Assembly: GCA_963795415.1 (NCBI GenBank)
Contig: CAWCHQ010000001.1
Coordinates: 62,001 to 126,000 of the forward strand
Length of the DNA stretch: 64,000 nucleotides
Reading direction: 5' to 3'
Origin: CAVSUZ01 sp963795415
GTDB taxonomy: Bacteria; Pseudomonadota; Alphaproteobacteria; Acetobacterales; Acetobacteraceae
Numbering within the stretch: position 1 is the first letter of the stretch; each line of letters starts with the position of its first letter. Of this stretch, positions 7,663 to 16,800 are shown piece after piece. The notes below the pieces were generated by a model that saw only the letters and a list, made by a program, of their open reading frames with translations, had not been told where the DNA came from and ran no database searches. The position numbers and the translations under genes were made by a program.

Positions 7663-9500
7663 TCGTCGGGCTCCGTGGTTTCGGTTGGCTCGGCGTCCAG
7701 GGGTGCGAACTCCGGCATCTCGGGCGTGTCGGGCTCCATCTCCACTTCCATCCCCACTTCCATCTCCACTTTCTTGGGCGGCTCCGCCGGCAATCCATAG
7801 GCATCCGTGCGGTCATCGTGCACGGCATCGATGCGGGCGCCAGGGAAGGCCTGGAGGATGGCCCGCACAAGCGGGTGATCCGCAGCTTCCAACCGCCGGG
7901 CGCTATCCGCGGCGTTTCCCTGCGCAGCGAGCGTCGGCTCCCCCGGCGCGGCGGAAAGGGCGATAGTCCAGCGCGCGCCGGTGGCGCTTGAGATCACGGC
8001 ACCGAAGCGGGAGGCAAGGTCGCGCGGTGCGGCGGGTTCGGGCCGCAACTCGATCACCGGCGGGGCGAAGCGGACCAGGTGGACGGAATGGAGCAGGTGG
8101 GCGTGCAGCAATGCCTCGCGCTCCTGGGCGACAAGCGCGACGGCATCGAGGAAGGACGTGATACCCCTTGTGGGTTCCGGCGCGGCGACTGGTGCGGCTA
8201 TCGCGGCGGTTACCGGGGCGCCTCCAGCGACCGCACGCACACCTGAGCCGCCCGCCGGCGCGAGTGCGGCGGGGCCCGGGGCTGAGACGGCCCGTGGAGC
8301 CGTATTGTCGGACAGGCGGCGGACCAGATCCCCCGGCGTTGGCAGCTCGGCGACATGGCAGAGCCGGATCAGCACCATCTCGGCGGCGGCGCGGCGGTCG
8401 GGGGCGGCCTCGACCTCATTAACGCCCTTGAGGAGCATCTGCCAGGCGCGGGCCAGGGCCGCCATGCCGAGCCGCTCGGCCAGATCCGCGCCGCGCGTGC
8501 GTTCGGCTTCGGGAAGTTCAGGGCTGTCGCGCAGCGCAGGTATGGATTTCAGCCGGGTCAGGGTGTGCAGAAGGGCGAGAAGATCGCCCAGCATGGCGCC
8601 GAGATCGGCTCCGTGTTCATAGGCATGCTCGCTCACGGCAAGGGCGGCGGCGGGTTTGCCGGCCATCACGGCTTCCAGCAGATCGAAGATGGCCTCCCGG
8701 TCCGCAAGGCCGAGCATGTCGGAGACTGCGGCGGCGGTTATTGGACCATTCGCCGCCGTATGCCTTTGGGCGATCGCCTGGTCGAGCAGGGAGAGACCGT
8801 CGCGGACGGAGCCGTCGGCGGCGCGGGCAATCAGATCAAGGGCGTCCGGCTCGATCTGGACCCGCTCCTGCACCGCGATGCGGGCGAAATGCGCGGCGAG
8901 CTCGGCCACATGGACCCGGCGCAGGTCGAAGCGCTGGCAGCGGGAGAGGACGGTGACGGGGACCTTTCGCAGCTCCGTGGTGGCGAAGACGAATTTCACG
9001 TGGGGCGGGGGCTCCTCCAGTGTCTTCAGCAGCGCGTTGAAGGCGTTGCGGGACAGCATGTGGACTTCATCGATGATAAAGACCTTGGTCCGCGCCTGCA
9101 TAGGGCGGAAGCGGGTCGCCTCGATGAGCTCGCGGACGTCGTCGACGCCGGTGCGGGACGCGGCGTCCATTTCGGTGACGTCGGGGTGGCGGTCGGCCAG
9201 GATCGCGAGGCAGTCGGCGCAGACGCCGCAGGGGTCGGCGGTGGGGCCGCCCGTGCCGTCAGGTCCGGTGCAGTTCAGGGCGCGGGCGATGATGCGGGCA
9301 GTGGTTGTCTTTCCGACGCCGCGGACGCCGGTGAGCATGAAGGCGTGGGCGACCCGGCCGGTAGCGAAGGCGTTCCGCAGCGTACGCACCATTGCATCCT
9401 GGCCGATCATGTCGTCGAACCGGGTCGGGCGGTATTTGCGCGCGAGGACGCGGTAGGGGGCGTTGGGTGCGGAAGGTTCGTCCTGGAACAGGCCGGACAT
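7659..9500 (-). CDS. dnaX: DNA polymerase III subunit tau (clamp loader)
   Basis: Clamp-loader ATPase of the replicative polymerase, 613 residues. The AAA+ domain shows Walker A GVRGVGKTTTA, a zinc-binding cysteine cluster (CGVCADC) and Walker B FIIDEVHMLS, with the sensor motif downstream. The C-terminal tau region is present in full, and I see no A-rich slippery stretch of the kind used to make gamma in E. coli. Near the C-terminus a 12-bp tandem repeat (about 7736-7776) encodes the repetitive acidic stretch VEMEVGMEVEME. It is the first gene of the dnaX-ybaB-recR operon and lies 62 bp downstream of the SRP RNA. Confidence 0.96.
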   Translation of the reverse strand: MSGLFQDEPSAPNAPYRVLARKYRPTRFDDMIGQDAMVRTLRNAFATGRVAHAFMLTGVRGVGKTTTARIIARALNCTGPDGTGGPTADPCGVCADCLAILADRHPDVTEMDAASRTGVDDVRELIEATRFRPMQARTKVFIIDEVHMLSRNAFNALLKTLEEPPPHVKFVFATTELRKVPVTVLSRCQRFDLRRVHVAELAAHFARIAVQERVQIEPDALDLIARAADGSVRDGLSLLDQAIAQRHTAANGPITAAAVSDMLGLADREAIFDLLEAVMAGKPAAALAVSEHAYEHGADLGAMLGDLLALLHTLTRLKSIPALRDSPELPEAERTRGADLAERLGMAALARAWQMLLKGVNEVEAAPDRRAAAEMVLIRLCHVAELPTPGDLVRRLSDNTAPRAVSAPGPAALAPAGGSGVRAVAGGAPVTAAIAAPVAAPEPTRGITSFLDAVALVAQEREALLHAHLLHSVHLVRFAPPVIELRPEPAAPRDLASRFGAVISSATGARWTIALSAAPGEPTLAAQGNAADSARRLEAADHPLVRAILQAFPGARIDAVHDDRTDAYGLPAEPPKKVEMEVGMEVEMEPDTPEMPEFAPLDAEPTETTEPDE

Positions 9501-9561
9501 GCGGGGCTCCAGCCGCCCCCGCCGGTAAAGTCCGGTTGGCGACCTTTCGCTGAAGTTGCGG

Positions 9562-9664
9562 GTGGGAGGCCGAATCAGCGACCCGAGCGGAAACTCGTTG
9601 CGGCTGCTTCCTTCCGGACCTGACCGGGTTGGCGAGGCGCCCGTCCGCCGCCGACCTCCCGCCG
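9562..9664 (-). ncRNA. ffs: Bacterial small SRP RNA (4.5S), copy A
   Basis: RNA scaffold of the signal recognition particle, which pairs with Ffh. On the minus strand the apical SRP loop is unmistakable: CAGGTCCGGAAGGAAGCAGC. The 5' GGGAGGTCGG pairs with the 3' CCGAATC..GGCCTCCC side (plus-strand 9564-9573) to close the long helix. It sits just upstream of dnaX, its usual alphaproteobacterial place. RNA ends are estimated from the base-pairing to within about 5 nt. A second near-identical copy lies at 10645-10748. Confidence 0.9.
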
Positions 9665-9696
9665 TGTCATATCATGCCGGCGGGGGGTGGGGGCAA
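9567..9696. repeat. 130-bp direct repeat, left copy (SRP RNA plus promoter)
   Basis: Matches 10651-10780 without gaps, with about six differences in 130 bases. The two copies flank the XRE/PIN module. Similarity ends abruptly after GGGCAA on the right side in both copies. Confidence 0.9.
9666..9696 (-). promoter_or_regulatory. Putative promoter of SRP RNA copy A
   Basis: Minus strand TTGCCC (9696-9691) could be a -35 box, and the segment ATGATATGAC (9676-9667) holds a plausible -10. Similarity between the two SRP RNA copies runs exactly through this region and stops at TTG, which suggests the duplicated unit carries its own promoter. Confidence 0.5.
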
Positions 9697-9740
9697 ATGT
9701 GTTTGAAGTCATAGTGCTTTGCGCCATATCCTCTTTCGTG

Positions 9741-10118
9741 ATGACCGAAGAGATGGATCTTCGAACCCTGCGAAAGCTCGTGGCGGGTAAGACGCAGAGG
9801 GCGCTGGCGCAGGCGCTTGGGGTGGGACAGGATGCGGTTAGCCGCGTGGAGCGTCAGGATGACCTGATGCTGTCGACGCTGGATTTGTATCTCCGTGCCT
9901 TGGGAGGCCGGCTGCGGCTGGTAGCCGAGTTCGAGGATCGGGCTCCGATCACCATTGCCAAGCCGGGCGGGGAGAAGGGTAGGCTGACAGGGCGAGGGCA
10001 GGACGAATGGGCCTGGCTGGAGACTGTGATCGGGCCGGTGGATGAGGATTTCGAGCGCGGCGCCTTGACGGAACCTGGCGAGCAGGAGCGGACAGGGCTG
10101 GATGAGCTGTTCAGGTGA
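9741..10118 (+). CDS. XRE-type HTH antitoxin
   Basis: Likely DNA-binding antitoxin and autoregulator of the module. ATG 9741 gives 125 residues; a longer frame opens at 9687, inside the SRP RNA promoter, and is less likely. The Cro/C1-type HTH is clear (KTQRALAQALGVGQDAVSRVERQ), followed by the block STLDLYLRALGGRLRLVAEF seen in HigA-like antitoxins. The C-terminal tail ends EQERTGLDELFR and could be the toxin-binding part. The stop overlaps the toxin start (GTGA). Pairing an XRE protein with a PIN toxin is less usual than VapB- or Phd-type partners. Confidence 0.8.
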   Translation: MTEEMDLRTLRKLVAGKTQRALAQALGVGQDAVSRVERQDDLMLSTLDLYLRALGGRLRLVAEFEDRAPITIAKPGGEKGRLTGRGQDEWAWLETVIGPVDEDFERGALTEPGEQERTGLDELFR

Positions 10119-10507
10119 CGTATCTGCTTGATACGAACGCGGTCATTGGACTGATGAAGGGGATTCCGGGCCTGGTGGCGCGCATGCGTCGTCATCGACC
10201 CACGGATTTCGGACTGTCAGCGGTCACGGTGCATGAACTGCTGTTCGGTGCGTTCAAGAGCCAGCGCTGGGCGCAGAATGTCGCTCGGGTCGAGAGCCTG
10301 GCGTTTGCCGTGCTGCCGTTCGACAAGCGAGATGGCAGGGAATTGGCGGAGATCCGGGCTGCGCTGGCAAGCGTTGGTACGCCTATCGGTCCCTATGACA
10401 CTCTGATTGCCGGGCAGGCGCGGGCGCGCACCCTGACGCTGATAACTCGCAACACGCGGGAGTTTTCCCGGGTGCGAGACCTGCGGGTCGAGGACTGGGA
10501 GAGCTGA
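10115..10507 (+). CDS. VapC-like PIN-domain ribonuclease toxin
   Basis: Probable Mg-dependent RNase toxin of 130 residues, starting at GTG 10115. PIN acidic residues are visible: Asp in YLLDTNAVIG, Glu in TVHELLFGA, Asp in GTPIGPYDTLIAG, and the RNTREF block near the C-terminus. All are at VapC positions, so it looks intact. It overlaps the upstream XRE gene by 4 bp. The module is wedged between two SRP RNA copies. Confidence 0.88.
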   Translation: MTYLLDTNAVIGLMKGIPGLVARMRRHRPTDFGLSAVTVHELLFGAFKSQRWAQNVARVESLAFAVLPFDKRDGRELAEIRAALASVGTPIGPYDTLIAGQARARTLTLITRNTREFSRVRDLRVEDWES

Positions 10508-10541
10508 GCGCAGCACGTGACGTCTTCTTCGGCATCGCCCA

Positions 10542-10650
10542 ATCGGGCACACTGACCTGACAGTCCCTCAGGTGGCCTCCGTGTCCCTCATCCTCGCGAC
10601 CCGGCCTGACGTGTATTCGGAACCCCCTCGACCGTATCGGGCGCGGCGGA
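10542..10650 (+). pseudogene. Degraded duplicate of the nudC upstream region and 5' end
   Basis: GTG 10581 opens SLILATRPDVYSE, matching the start of the intact nudC at 17363 (PLIIASRPNVYSG), and nucleotide similarity continues through CTCGACCG to GCGCGGCGG. Upstream, ATCGGGCACA occurs 39 bp before this GTG and 38 bp before the nudC GTG. Small deletions break the frame. The fragment ends at about 10650 in a GGAAGG that is shared with the 3' edge of SRP RNA copy B, where the two sequences are joined. Confidence 0.7.
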
Positions 10651-10748
10651 AGGCCGGATCAACGACCCGAGCGGAAACTCGTTGCGGCTGCTTCCTTCCG
10701 GACCTGACCGGGTTGGTGAGGCGCCCGTCCGCCGCCGACCTCCCGCGC
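10645..10748 (-). ncRNA. ffs: Bacterial small SRP RNA, copy B
   Basis: Second SRP RNA gene with the same apical motif CAGGTCCGGAAGGAAGCAGC. The terminal helix is retained even though flanking bases differ from copy A: 5' GCGGGAGGUCGG pairs with 3' CGCCUUCCGGCC using only G-U wobbles. The sequence therefore looks capable of folding and may be functional. Its 3' end is fused to the nudC fragment rather than to dnaX. Confidence 0.8.
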
Positions 10749-10780
10749 TGTCATATCATGCTGGCGGGGGGTGGGGGCAA
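10651..10780. repeat. 130-bp direct repeat, right copy (SRP RNA plus promoter)
   Basis: Right copy of the repeat at 9567-9696, including the same TTGCCC/ATGATATGAC promoter-like elements. Beyond GGGCAA the sequences diverge completely. Confidence 0.9.
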
Positions 10781-11082
10781 GGCGGGGGTGGGTTCGGTGG
10801 CATTTCGGTTCGTTGCTGGGACGGATGGTTTGCTAAGGATTGGACTGGGGGCGGTCTCGGGGGTTTGGAGGGGTACATCTCGGCGATTTCGGGGCGGGTG
10901 AAGTGTACACTTGGCTGGTTTTCGGGGCGGTGGGAGGTACGCGAGGCGGATTTCCGGGGGGCGCCGGGTGTACGGTCGCCAGATTGGTTAACGAGCCGGG
11001 GCCGGGGCCTTCGTGAGGGTTGGGAGTTGGGAAGAAGATTCACCACGGAGACACCGAGACACGGAGGGTTTCACGGAGTTGG
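10781..11082. other. Intergenic region between SRP RNA copy B and hsdS
   Basis: No gene is supported. It is G-rich on the plus strand. It contains the GTAC repeat array (10871-10995) and, at 11041-11078, a CACCACGGAGACACCGAGAC-type direct repeat (short ACGGAGACAC motifs), a kind of low-complexity intergenic sequence seen in many bacteria. Confidence 0.5.
10871..10995. repeat. GTAC-centred 32/33-bp direct repeat array, copy 1
   Basis: Four degenerate units with GTAC at 10873, 10905, 10937 and 10970 (spacing 32, 32, 33). Each GTAC is followed about 10 bp later by GATTTC, GGTTTTC or GGATTTC and then a G-rich block (GGGGCGGG, GGGGCGGT, CGGGGGGC). The same pattern and spacing recur at 19901-20043. 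Confidence 0.7.
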
Positions 11083-12393
11083 TCACCGGCGGTTGGGCCG
11101 GCGGGGTCTCGGTGGTGCGTTTTTGACCCGGGTTTTTCGCTGGCCATCTGAGGCGGCGGATCGCTGGGTGCGGATGCGATCGAGCAGCAGGGCGGCGGGC
11201 TCGTCGTTGGGGTCCTGGGGGACGAGCTCGCCACGGAAGGCTTTGGTGAGAATGGCGGAACTCGAGGCGGTCGAGGAGGGCGCGGGCGGCTTCGGCTTCC
11301 AGGCGATCGGCGTGGGCGAAAAGATTATCGAGGTAGTGCGCAATGCTTTCCTGGATATCGCTTGGGGGCAGCGGTGTGGGGATTGCATTCAACGCAGCCT
11401 GATTGATCTTTGGCAGGACCGTTCGCCCTTCCTGCCGAGTTGCCAGCCATGTAAACTGCAGAGAAAGCATCCAATACATCAGGTAGCCTGGGTAGCATTT
11501 AGGATTGATTGGATACATGTCGGCACTGCAGCCACCTTCAAAATCAACTAGAACCACCTTTCGCAGGTAAGGGCGCATTTTAGAATACAATATCTGCCCG
11601 GGAAAGAATTGGTGCTTTCCACTGATAACCGCATCTTTCCGAATGGTTTGATAGGGCAAGAGTTCTCGGGCGGCCGGACGCAATGTGGTTTGGCGCGATG
11701 TGGGGCAGGTCCATGATGGTGTCCGGTTGGACCAGATTGCTGGCTATTTCGGCGGCTTCGTCGAACCGGACGATCTTCCATCCGGGTACCGCGTCTTGAT
11801 TGCAAGATTTATCAGAAAACGCGTTCTCTAGGCCCGTCTCCCGGAGTTTGTTCGCAAGCGCCGACGCTCGATCTAACTCCGCGCGGGCGCGGGCGAGGCG
11901 GGTGGTCAGTGAGTCCAGCTTCGTGATGATGCGGCGTTGTTCGGCCAGGGGTGGAAGAACAACTTTGGTGCCCTCGAACACGCCTCTCGTGACGTGCGCT
12001 AAGCCCGCCCCTCCGTGTGCCTTACCAATGAGTTCTTCGAGCTTGGCATTAATGGCTCGCCGGAGGAACGATTTATGGATGTGCTCCTCGTCGAACACAA
12101 TCCGAAATATATGCTGGTTTAGGACAGCCTTGGGGCCATCCCAAACGTGAGCGCCGAACGAAGTTCCGGGAGTTCCTGACCAGGCAAACAGAAGTTCGCC
12201 GGGCAGCACGATAAAACGTTCGTCAACCTGAAGTCGCGCAGTAGTTGAATTCTGCACCACGGCGATTCAGGTTCTGGATTCGGATGATCGGAAGGCCACT
12301 CGTTTCCCAGTCACTCGGCTTAAAGGCCTTACCATTGACCAGAGTGCATAAGTCCCCAATGGGAGCACTAACCCAGCCGATGGGCAAGCTCAT
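11083..12393 (-). pseudogene. hsdS: Type I restriction specificity subunit HsdS, frameshifted
   Basis: ATG 12393 starts a typical HsdS (GWVSAPIGDLCTLVNGKAF; SGLPIIRIQNLNRRG). The frame then breaks three times, near 12235, 11667 and 11259, with recognisable HsdS blocks continuing each time: VDERFIVLPGELLFAWSGTP, LPPLAEQRRIITKLDSLT (conserved linker helix), GKHQFFPGQILYSKMRPYLR and finally LTKAFRGELVPQDPNDEPAA. Two target-recognition domains and both linker regions can be traced, so it derives from a full-length gene. Without an intact specificity subunit, neither methylation nor restriction by this locus is expected, unless the breaks are sequencing errors. Confidence 0.85.
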
Positions 12394-12435
12394 GCGATTC
12401 CCTCTCTATGAAGCTGCGCCATGCGCAGCGGGCAC

Positions 12436-12469
12436 GAGATTGCTTCGCCGCTTTGCGACTCGCAATGAC
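12436..12469. repeat. Dispersed palindromic repeat (GAGATTGCTTCG...CGCAATGAC), copy 1
   Basis: GAGATTGCTTCGCCGCTTTG then CGACTCGCAATGAC, lying between hsdS and hsdM. Similar units are at 21806-21840 and 32410-32442. The ends ATTGC and GCAAT are complementary, giving a short imperfect hairpin. Confidence 0.65.
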
Positions 12470-12502
12470 AACGCTCGATCATCCGATGGCGCCGACGGGA
12501 CA

Positions 12503-13864
12503 TCATTCGGCGGCTTCGGCGAGCTCCGGCTCGGCGGTTTCGGTTCCAAGCTCCTCTACGAGCGCGCGAACCTCCTCGAGCGCGGTCATCAGATGCCCCT
12601 CGATCGCGGCGGCGATGTCCTCGGGAGTGTCCAGGCCGTCCTCGGCGTCGGCGCTGGTGTCTTTCAGCCAGGTGATATCGAGGTTGTCGCCGCGGGCGGC
12701 GATTTCGGCGCGGGTGAAGCGGCGGAAGCGGCCGGTTTCGCCCTGGTCCTTTCTCTTCGCCCGGCCCGACGGGTCGTCGCCGAAGGCGCGGACGAAAGCA
12801 TCGAAGTCCTCGCGCTTCAGCGGGTTGGTTTTGCCGTAGGCCGGGGCGCCGGAGCGCATGTCATAAATCCATACGGCCGCGGTGGCGTCCTTAGCGGGGG
12901 CTTCCTCGTTGGCGCGGGTGAAGAACAGCACGTTATCCGGCACAACGATTGCAGCGCGGCCACCAAGCTTGAGGGCGCGGATGCAGTGTTCCACGAAGGG
13001 CAGTTGGTAGGAGGAAACGCGATCGGTGATTGTCAGGTCATCGCGAGTGGGCGGGCCGCCGGCGGGGCCGAAGGGCGGATTGGTCATGGTAAGGTTGGCG
13101 TTTTTGTAAATTGCCTGTGCGCCACTGTGAGAGAGCGTGTCGGCGAGGTCGAGATGGTCGGGATCGATCTTGTGCAGATGCAGATTCATCAGTAGCAAAC
13201 GGAAGACGTCCTGAACGTTTTCCAACCCGCGCAGCGCAGAGCGGAGTTGGAATACCTGCTGTTTGGGCGAGAGTTCGAAGTAATCGTCGGTAGCTGCGCG
13301 CATGTAGCGATCGGCGGCAATAAGAAAGCCGCCGGTGCCGGCGGCGGGGTCCTGGATAATCTCGCCGGGTTTGGGCTGCATAAGCCGAACCATGACATCG
13401 ATCAGCACGCGCGGCGTGAAGTACTGGCCGGCGCCGCGTTTGGTTTCTTCGGCCATTTTTTGCAGCAGGCCTTCATAGGCGTCGCCGAAGTGGTCGCGTT
13501 CCTCGGTGAACCAGTGCAGGCCATTGATGGCGTCGATCAGCTTGCGCAGATTGGCAGGCTCACGGACGATGGTGGCAGCGTTCTGAAAGATGGCGACGAT
13601 GGAGCGATCGCCGATCCTGGTTGCGTCGCCGAGGTCGATCAGCGCCTGCTTGTAGCGTTGCAGCACTTCGGTTTCGCTGGCGGATTTCAGCGCGGTCCAG
13701 CGGTACTCTGCCGGAATGCGGCTTTCGTCCTTTTGCTCCGATGCCATTTTGAGGAAGAGCCGGTAGGTGAGTTCGGTGACGTATTGCTGGTAGGTGACAC
13801 CGTCCTTGCGGAGCAGCGCGCAGAGACGCCAGAGGCGGTTTACGAGATCGGTGGATGGGTTCAT
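12503..13864 (-). CDS. hsdM: Type I restriction-modification methyltransferase subunit HsdM
   Basis: Adenine-N6 methyltransferase subunit, 453 residues. It has the HsdM N-terminal helical domain, then SAM-binding motif I (DPAAGTGGF) after the FTPRVLIDVMV block, and catalytic motif IV NPPFG. The frame is intact. The start ATG overlaps the original stop of hsdR (ATGA), so hsdR-hsdM-hsdS formed one operon on the minus strand. hsdS is broken, so the methylase has lost its targeting partner unless another HsdS exists elsewhere. Confidence 0.93.
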   Translation of the reverse strand: MNPSTDLVNRLWRLCALLRKDGVTYQQYVTELTYRLFLKMASEQKDESRIPAEYRWTALKSASETEVLQRYKQALIDLGDATRIGDRSIVAIFQNAATIVREPANLRKLIDAINGLHWFTEERDHFGDAYEGLLQKMAEETKRGAGQYFTPRVLIDVMVRLMQPKPGEIIQDPAAGTGGFLIAADRYMRAATDDYFELSPKQQVFQLRSALRGLENVQDVFRLLLMNLHLHKIDPDHLDLADTLSHSGAQAIYKNANLTMTNPPFGPAGGPPTRDDLTITDRVSSYQLPFVEHCIRALKLGGRAAIVVPDNVLFFTRANEEAPAKDATAAVWIYDMRSGAPAYGKTNPLKREDFDAFVRAFGDDPSGRAKRKDQGETGRFRRFTRAEIAARGDNLDITWLKDTSADAEDGLDTPEDIAAAIEGHLMTALEEVRALVEELGTETAEPELAEAAE

Positions 13865-16800
13865 GCGGCCGGTGTGTCCCAGATAACGGTGTTCAAGTCC
13901 TTCAGCACCTCGCCTAGTCCATGATCGAACTCCCGGTCTATAGCCTCGAAGCCGCCAGACTGGGCGAACAACGGATCGGACAGAAGTTCCGGTCGCCCAC
14001 TGGCTGATGTTTCAGCGCACGGCCGATGCGGTTAAGCCACTGCTTCTGCCTGGTGGTCCATACACGGCTTGAGAGGATTCGCTGCAAGCCGTTCTCGACG
14101 CGGGCCTCGTATGGGACAAGCGGGTCGCCGATAGCAGCCTGACGGACGAAGCCGATGATATGGGCGGCGATATCGGCGTTGCGCGTACGGCCGTAAGCCT
14201 GCCGCAGACTCGCTTCAGAGAAGCGGTGCGCGTCGAGCAAGGTAGCAAGCTCCTTCAGGTCTTTTCGGGTCAGTTCACGCGGGCGCTGCGTGGCAGCAAT
14301 CAAGGCTGGCACGGCGTTCATGTTGGCGCGGACGAAGGATTCGAAGCTTTCGATGTAGTCCGCGGGGCTGGCTTTACCGCCGTAATCATCTTCGACCGAG
14401 ATCAGCTCGTCCTGGTGTTCCGAGATGAAGACGCCGTCGCGCTTTGCGGCCGGTTTCGCCGCATCGAGAACGGCAGCGAGCGAGGGGTGGTTGCGGAACA
14501 AAGCGAGCGTTTCGGAAGCCGGAGCTTTTTTCAGTTTGTCAGGCAGGGCATCGAGCGGGCCAAGGGCGGTTTCCAAGGTCTCGCGCTGCTCGGGCGGAAT
14601 ATGCTTGATGCGCTGGCGGAGTTTCACGACGATCTGGTCACGTACGTAGTCGCGGTCCTCGTCGGTGGAAGCGCGCTCCAGATCGGCGATCAGTGTCGTA
14701 AAGGATAACGCCGGATCGACGACGACCGGGCGCATATCGGTGACTTCCTGCAGGTTGGCGTAGATGTCCACAGCGTCGAAGATGCGGAAATACTCCTTGC
14801 CGATTTCGTCGCAGCGGCGTGTGGCGCGGCCGAGCATCTGGTCGTACAGGATACGGCTGTTGACGCGGCGGACGAAGACAAGATTGGTGATTGCGGGCAC
14901 GTCGATGCCGGTGGTGAGCAGGTCCACGGTGACGACGTATTTGGGGCGGGGATCGTTCTTGAAGGCCTTGATGCGATCGAGCGGCCTGTCCACCGAGCCG
15001 GTGATCTTTTCCACCAGATCGTATGGTTGTGGGCCGCATTCGTCTTTCAAAGCTTCGCGAAGCTGCTCGACCAGAATGTCCGCATGATCGTCGCGCACTG
15101 CAAACAGCAGGGTCTTGCCGGGTGCGGTCGGTGGACACTCGCTGGCGATGGCATCGGCAACGGCGCGGTTGAACGGCCTAGTATAAACTTTCTTATTGAA
15201 CTCCGCGACCTCGAAATCGACCTGATCGTCGAGGTTGAACAGGTCGATCTGACCGCTGCGAGGATCGAGGATTTGCACATCCGCACCTTTATCGAAGGTA
15301 ATACCCGTCTGGCTGAGCGCGGTGGTGATGCGGCGCGGCGGCCGGTGGTCGATCAGATATCCATCGATTACCGCCTGGCGATAGCTGTAATGGAAGGCAG
15401 GTGGTCCGAAGATTTCGCGGGTGTGAAGCGCGGGGGTGGCGGTGAGGCCAATCTTGACAGCATCGAAGTAGTCAAGCACGCGCTGATAGGCTGAGAGGTA
15501 ATCGGCCAGATTGCGGAAGCGCAGGTCCTCTTCCCGAAGTTCCGCGTCCAGCATGTAGCCGCGATGGGCTTCGTCGACGATGATAAGGTCGTAGGTTCCG
15601 GGTGTGGGGCGTTGTGCATCGGTGTCCTCGAAGATACGCCGGATCATCGCCTGTACGGTTGCGACCTGTACGCGGTCGGTGGCTTCCGGAAATTTGCGCG
15701 CGAGGTCGGCGACCGGAAACACCTGATCGAATTTCAGGAAGCCGGTTGTATCCGTGGTGCTCATTGCGTCGAGGGTCTGGCGGCCAAGCGCGTTGCGATC
15801 GACAAGGAAAAGTATCCGGCGGAACCGTTTGCGGCGGAGGAATTCGAACATCAGCGCGATGGCGAGGCGGGTTTTGCCGGTGCCGGTGGCCATTGCAAGC
15901 AGGATGTAATGCTGGCCGGCGGCAACGGCGTTTTCCACCGCTGCGATCGCGTCGTTCTGGTACGGCCGCAGGCCGGCAACACCAAGTTCGGCTTGCGCCG
16001 ACCTGGTATCTTCCGTTACCTGCTCCAGCCGTTCCGTCAAATCCCGAGGCGAAAACCATTCGGGAAGCGCATGCGGATCACCGCCGGCGGGGCGTGCGTC
16101 CCAGAACCAGATCCCGGACTTGGTTTCAAGCTGTTTCACATAGGGGCGGCCATTGGTGACAAAAACGAAGGGGACGCGAAACTGGTCGGAGCCGCGGGCC
16201 CAGGGCCCTCCCGGTGGCGCTTCATCGACGCTGAGACGGATGTCGCGGGCGTAGCGCCTGGATTGGCCGAGTTGGCCCGGCACATCCCTGATTTCGCGCT
16301 TCGCTTCAATGACGCCGACGCAGCGTGATTCGATGAACAATGCATAGTCGACGGGGCCGCTGTCGGTCGGCCACTCGGCAATGGCGATGGCTTGCTCCGG
16401 TTGCGGGCGGGTTCCGGCTGCGTGGCGCAGTTTGGCGCTATCCACGGTCCAGCCGGCGGAGCGAAGCTGTTCGTCGATCAGGACGCGAGTGGTGGGCTCG
16501 TCCAGTTCGACCTTGGTGGCCTGCTGCGTTGCAAGGTGTGCGAGATAATCAAGTTGCTGCGCCGGGGTGGCCTGAGCGGCGGCCTGGGCGGCCTTCAGCG
16601 CGGCTCTCGTCTGGCGAAGGCCGGCTTCGGTCTCGGCGGCGTATTGCTCCCAGAATTCGCGTTCGCGGCGTTCCGAGTCGGCGTCGGCGAGGGCTTTCAG
16701 GCGGGCGGAATCAGCGTCCTGTTGTGCGAGGCGCGCCTTGGCTTCGCTATCGGAGCTGGCACGAACCTGGGCGCGGAGGGTTTCCAGCTCGTTGCGCAAA

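Noticed and set aside
7659..9500. Programmed frameshift in dnaX to make gamma
   Set aside because: No A-rich slippery heptamer with a downstream structure was seen; the full frame is open.
8355..9623. 422-codon plus-strand frame opposite dnaX
   Set aside because: Antisense shadow of dnaX that also runs through the SRP RNA; composition is unlike a protein.
10572..10901. Open frame of 109 codons starting SVSLILATRPDVYSE
   Set aside because: It is the nudC 5' fragment read into the antisense of SRP RNA copy B and then G-rich intergenic sequence; no family continues past the junction.
11041..11078. CACCACGGAGACACCGAGAC-type sequence as a regulatory site
   Set aside because: A low-complexity motif type common in bacterial intergenic DNA; nothing ties it to a specific function here.
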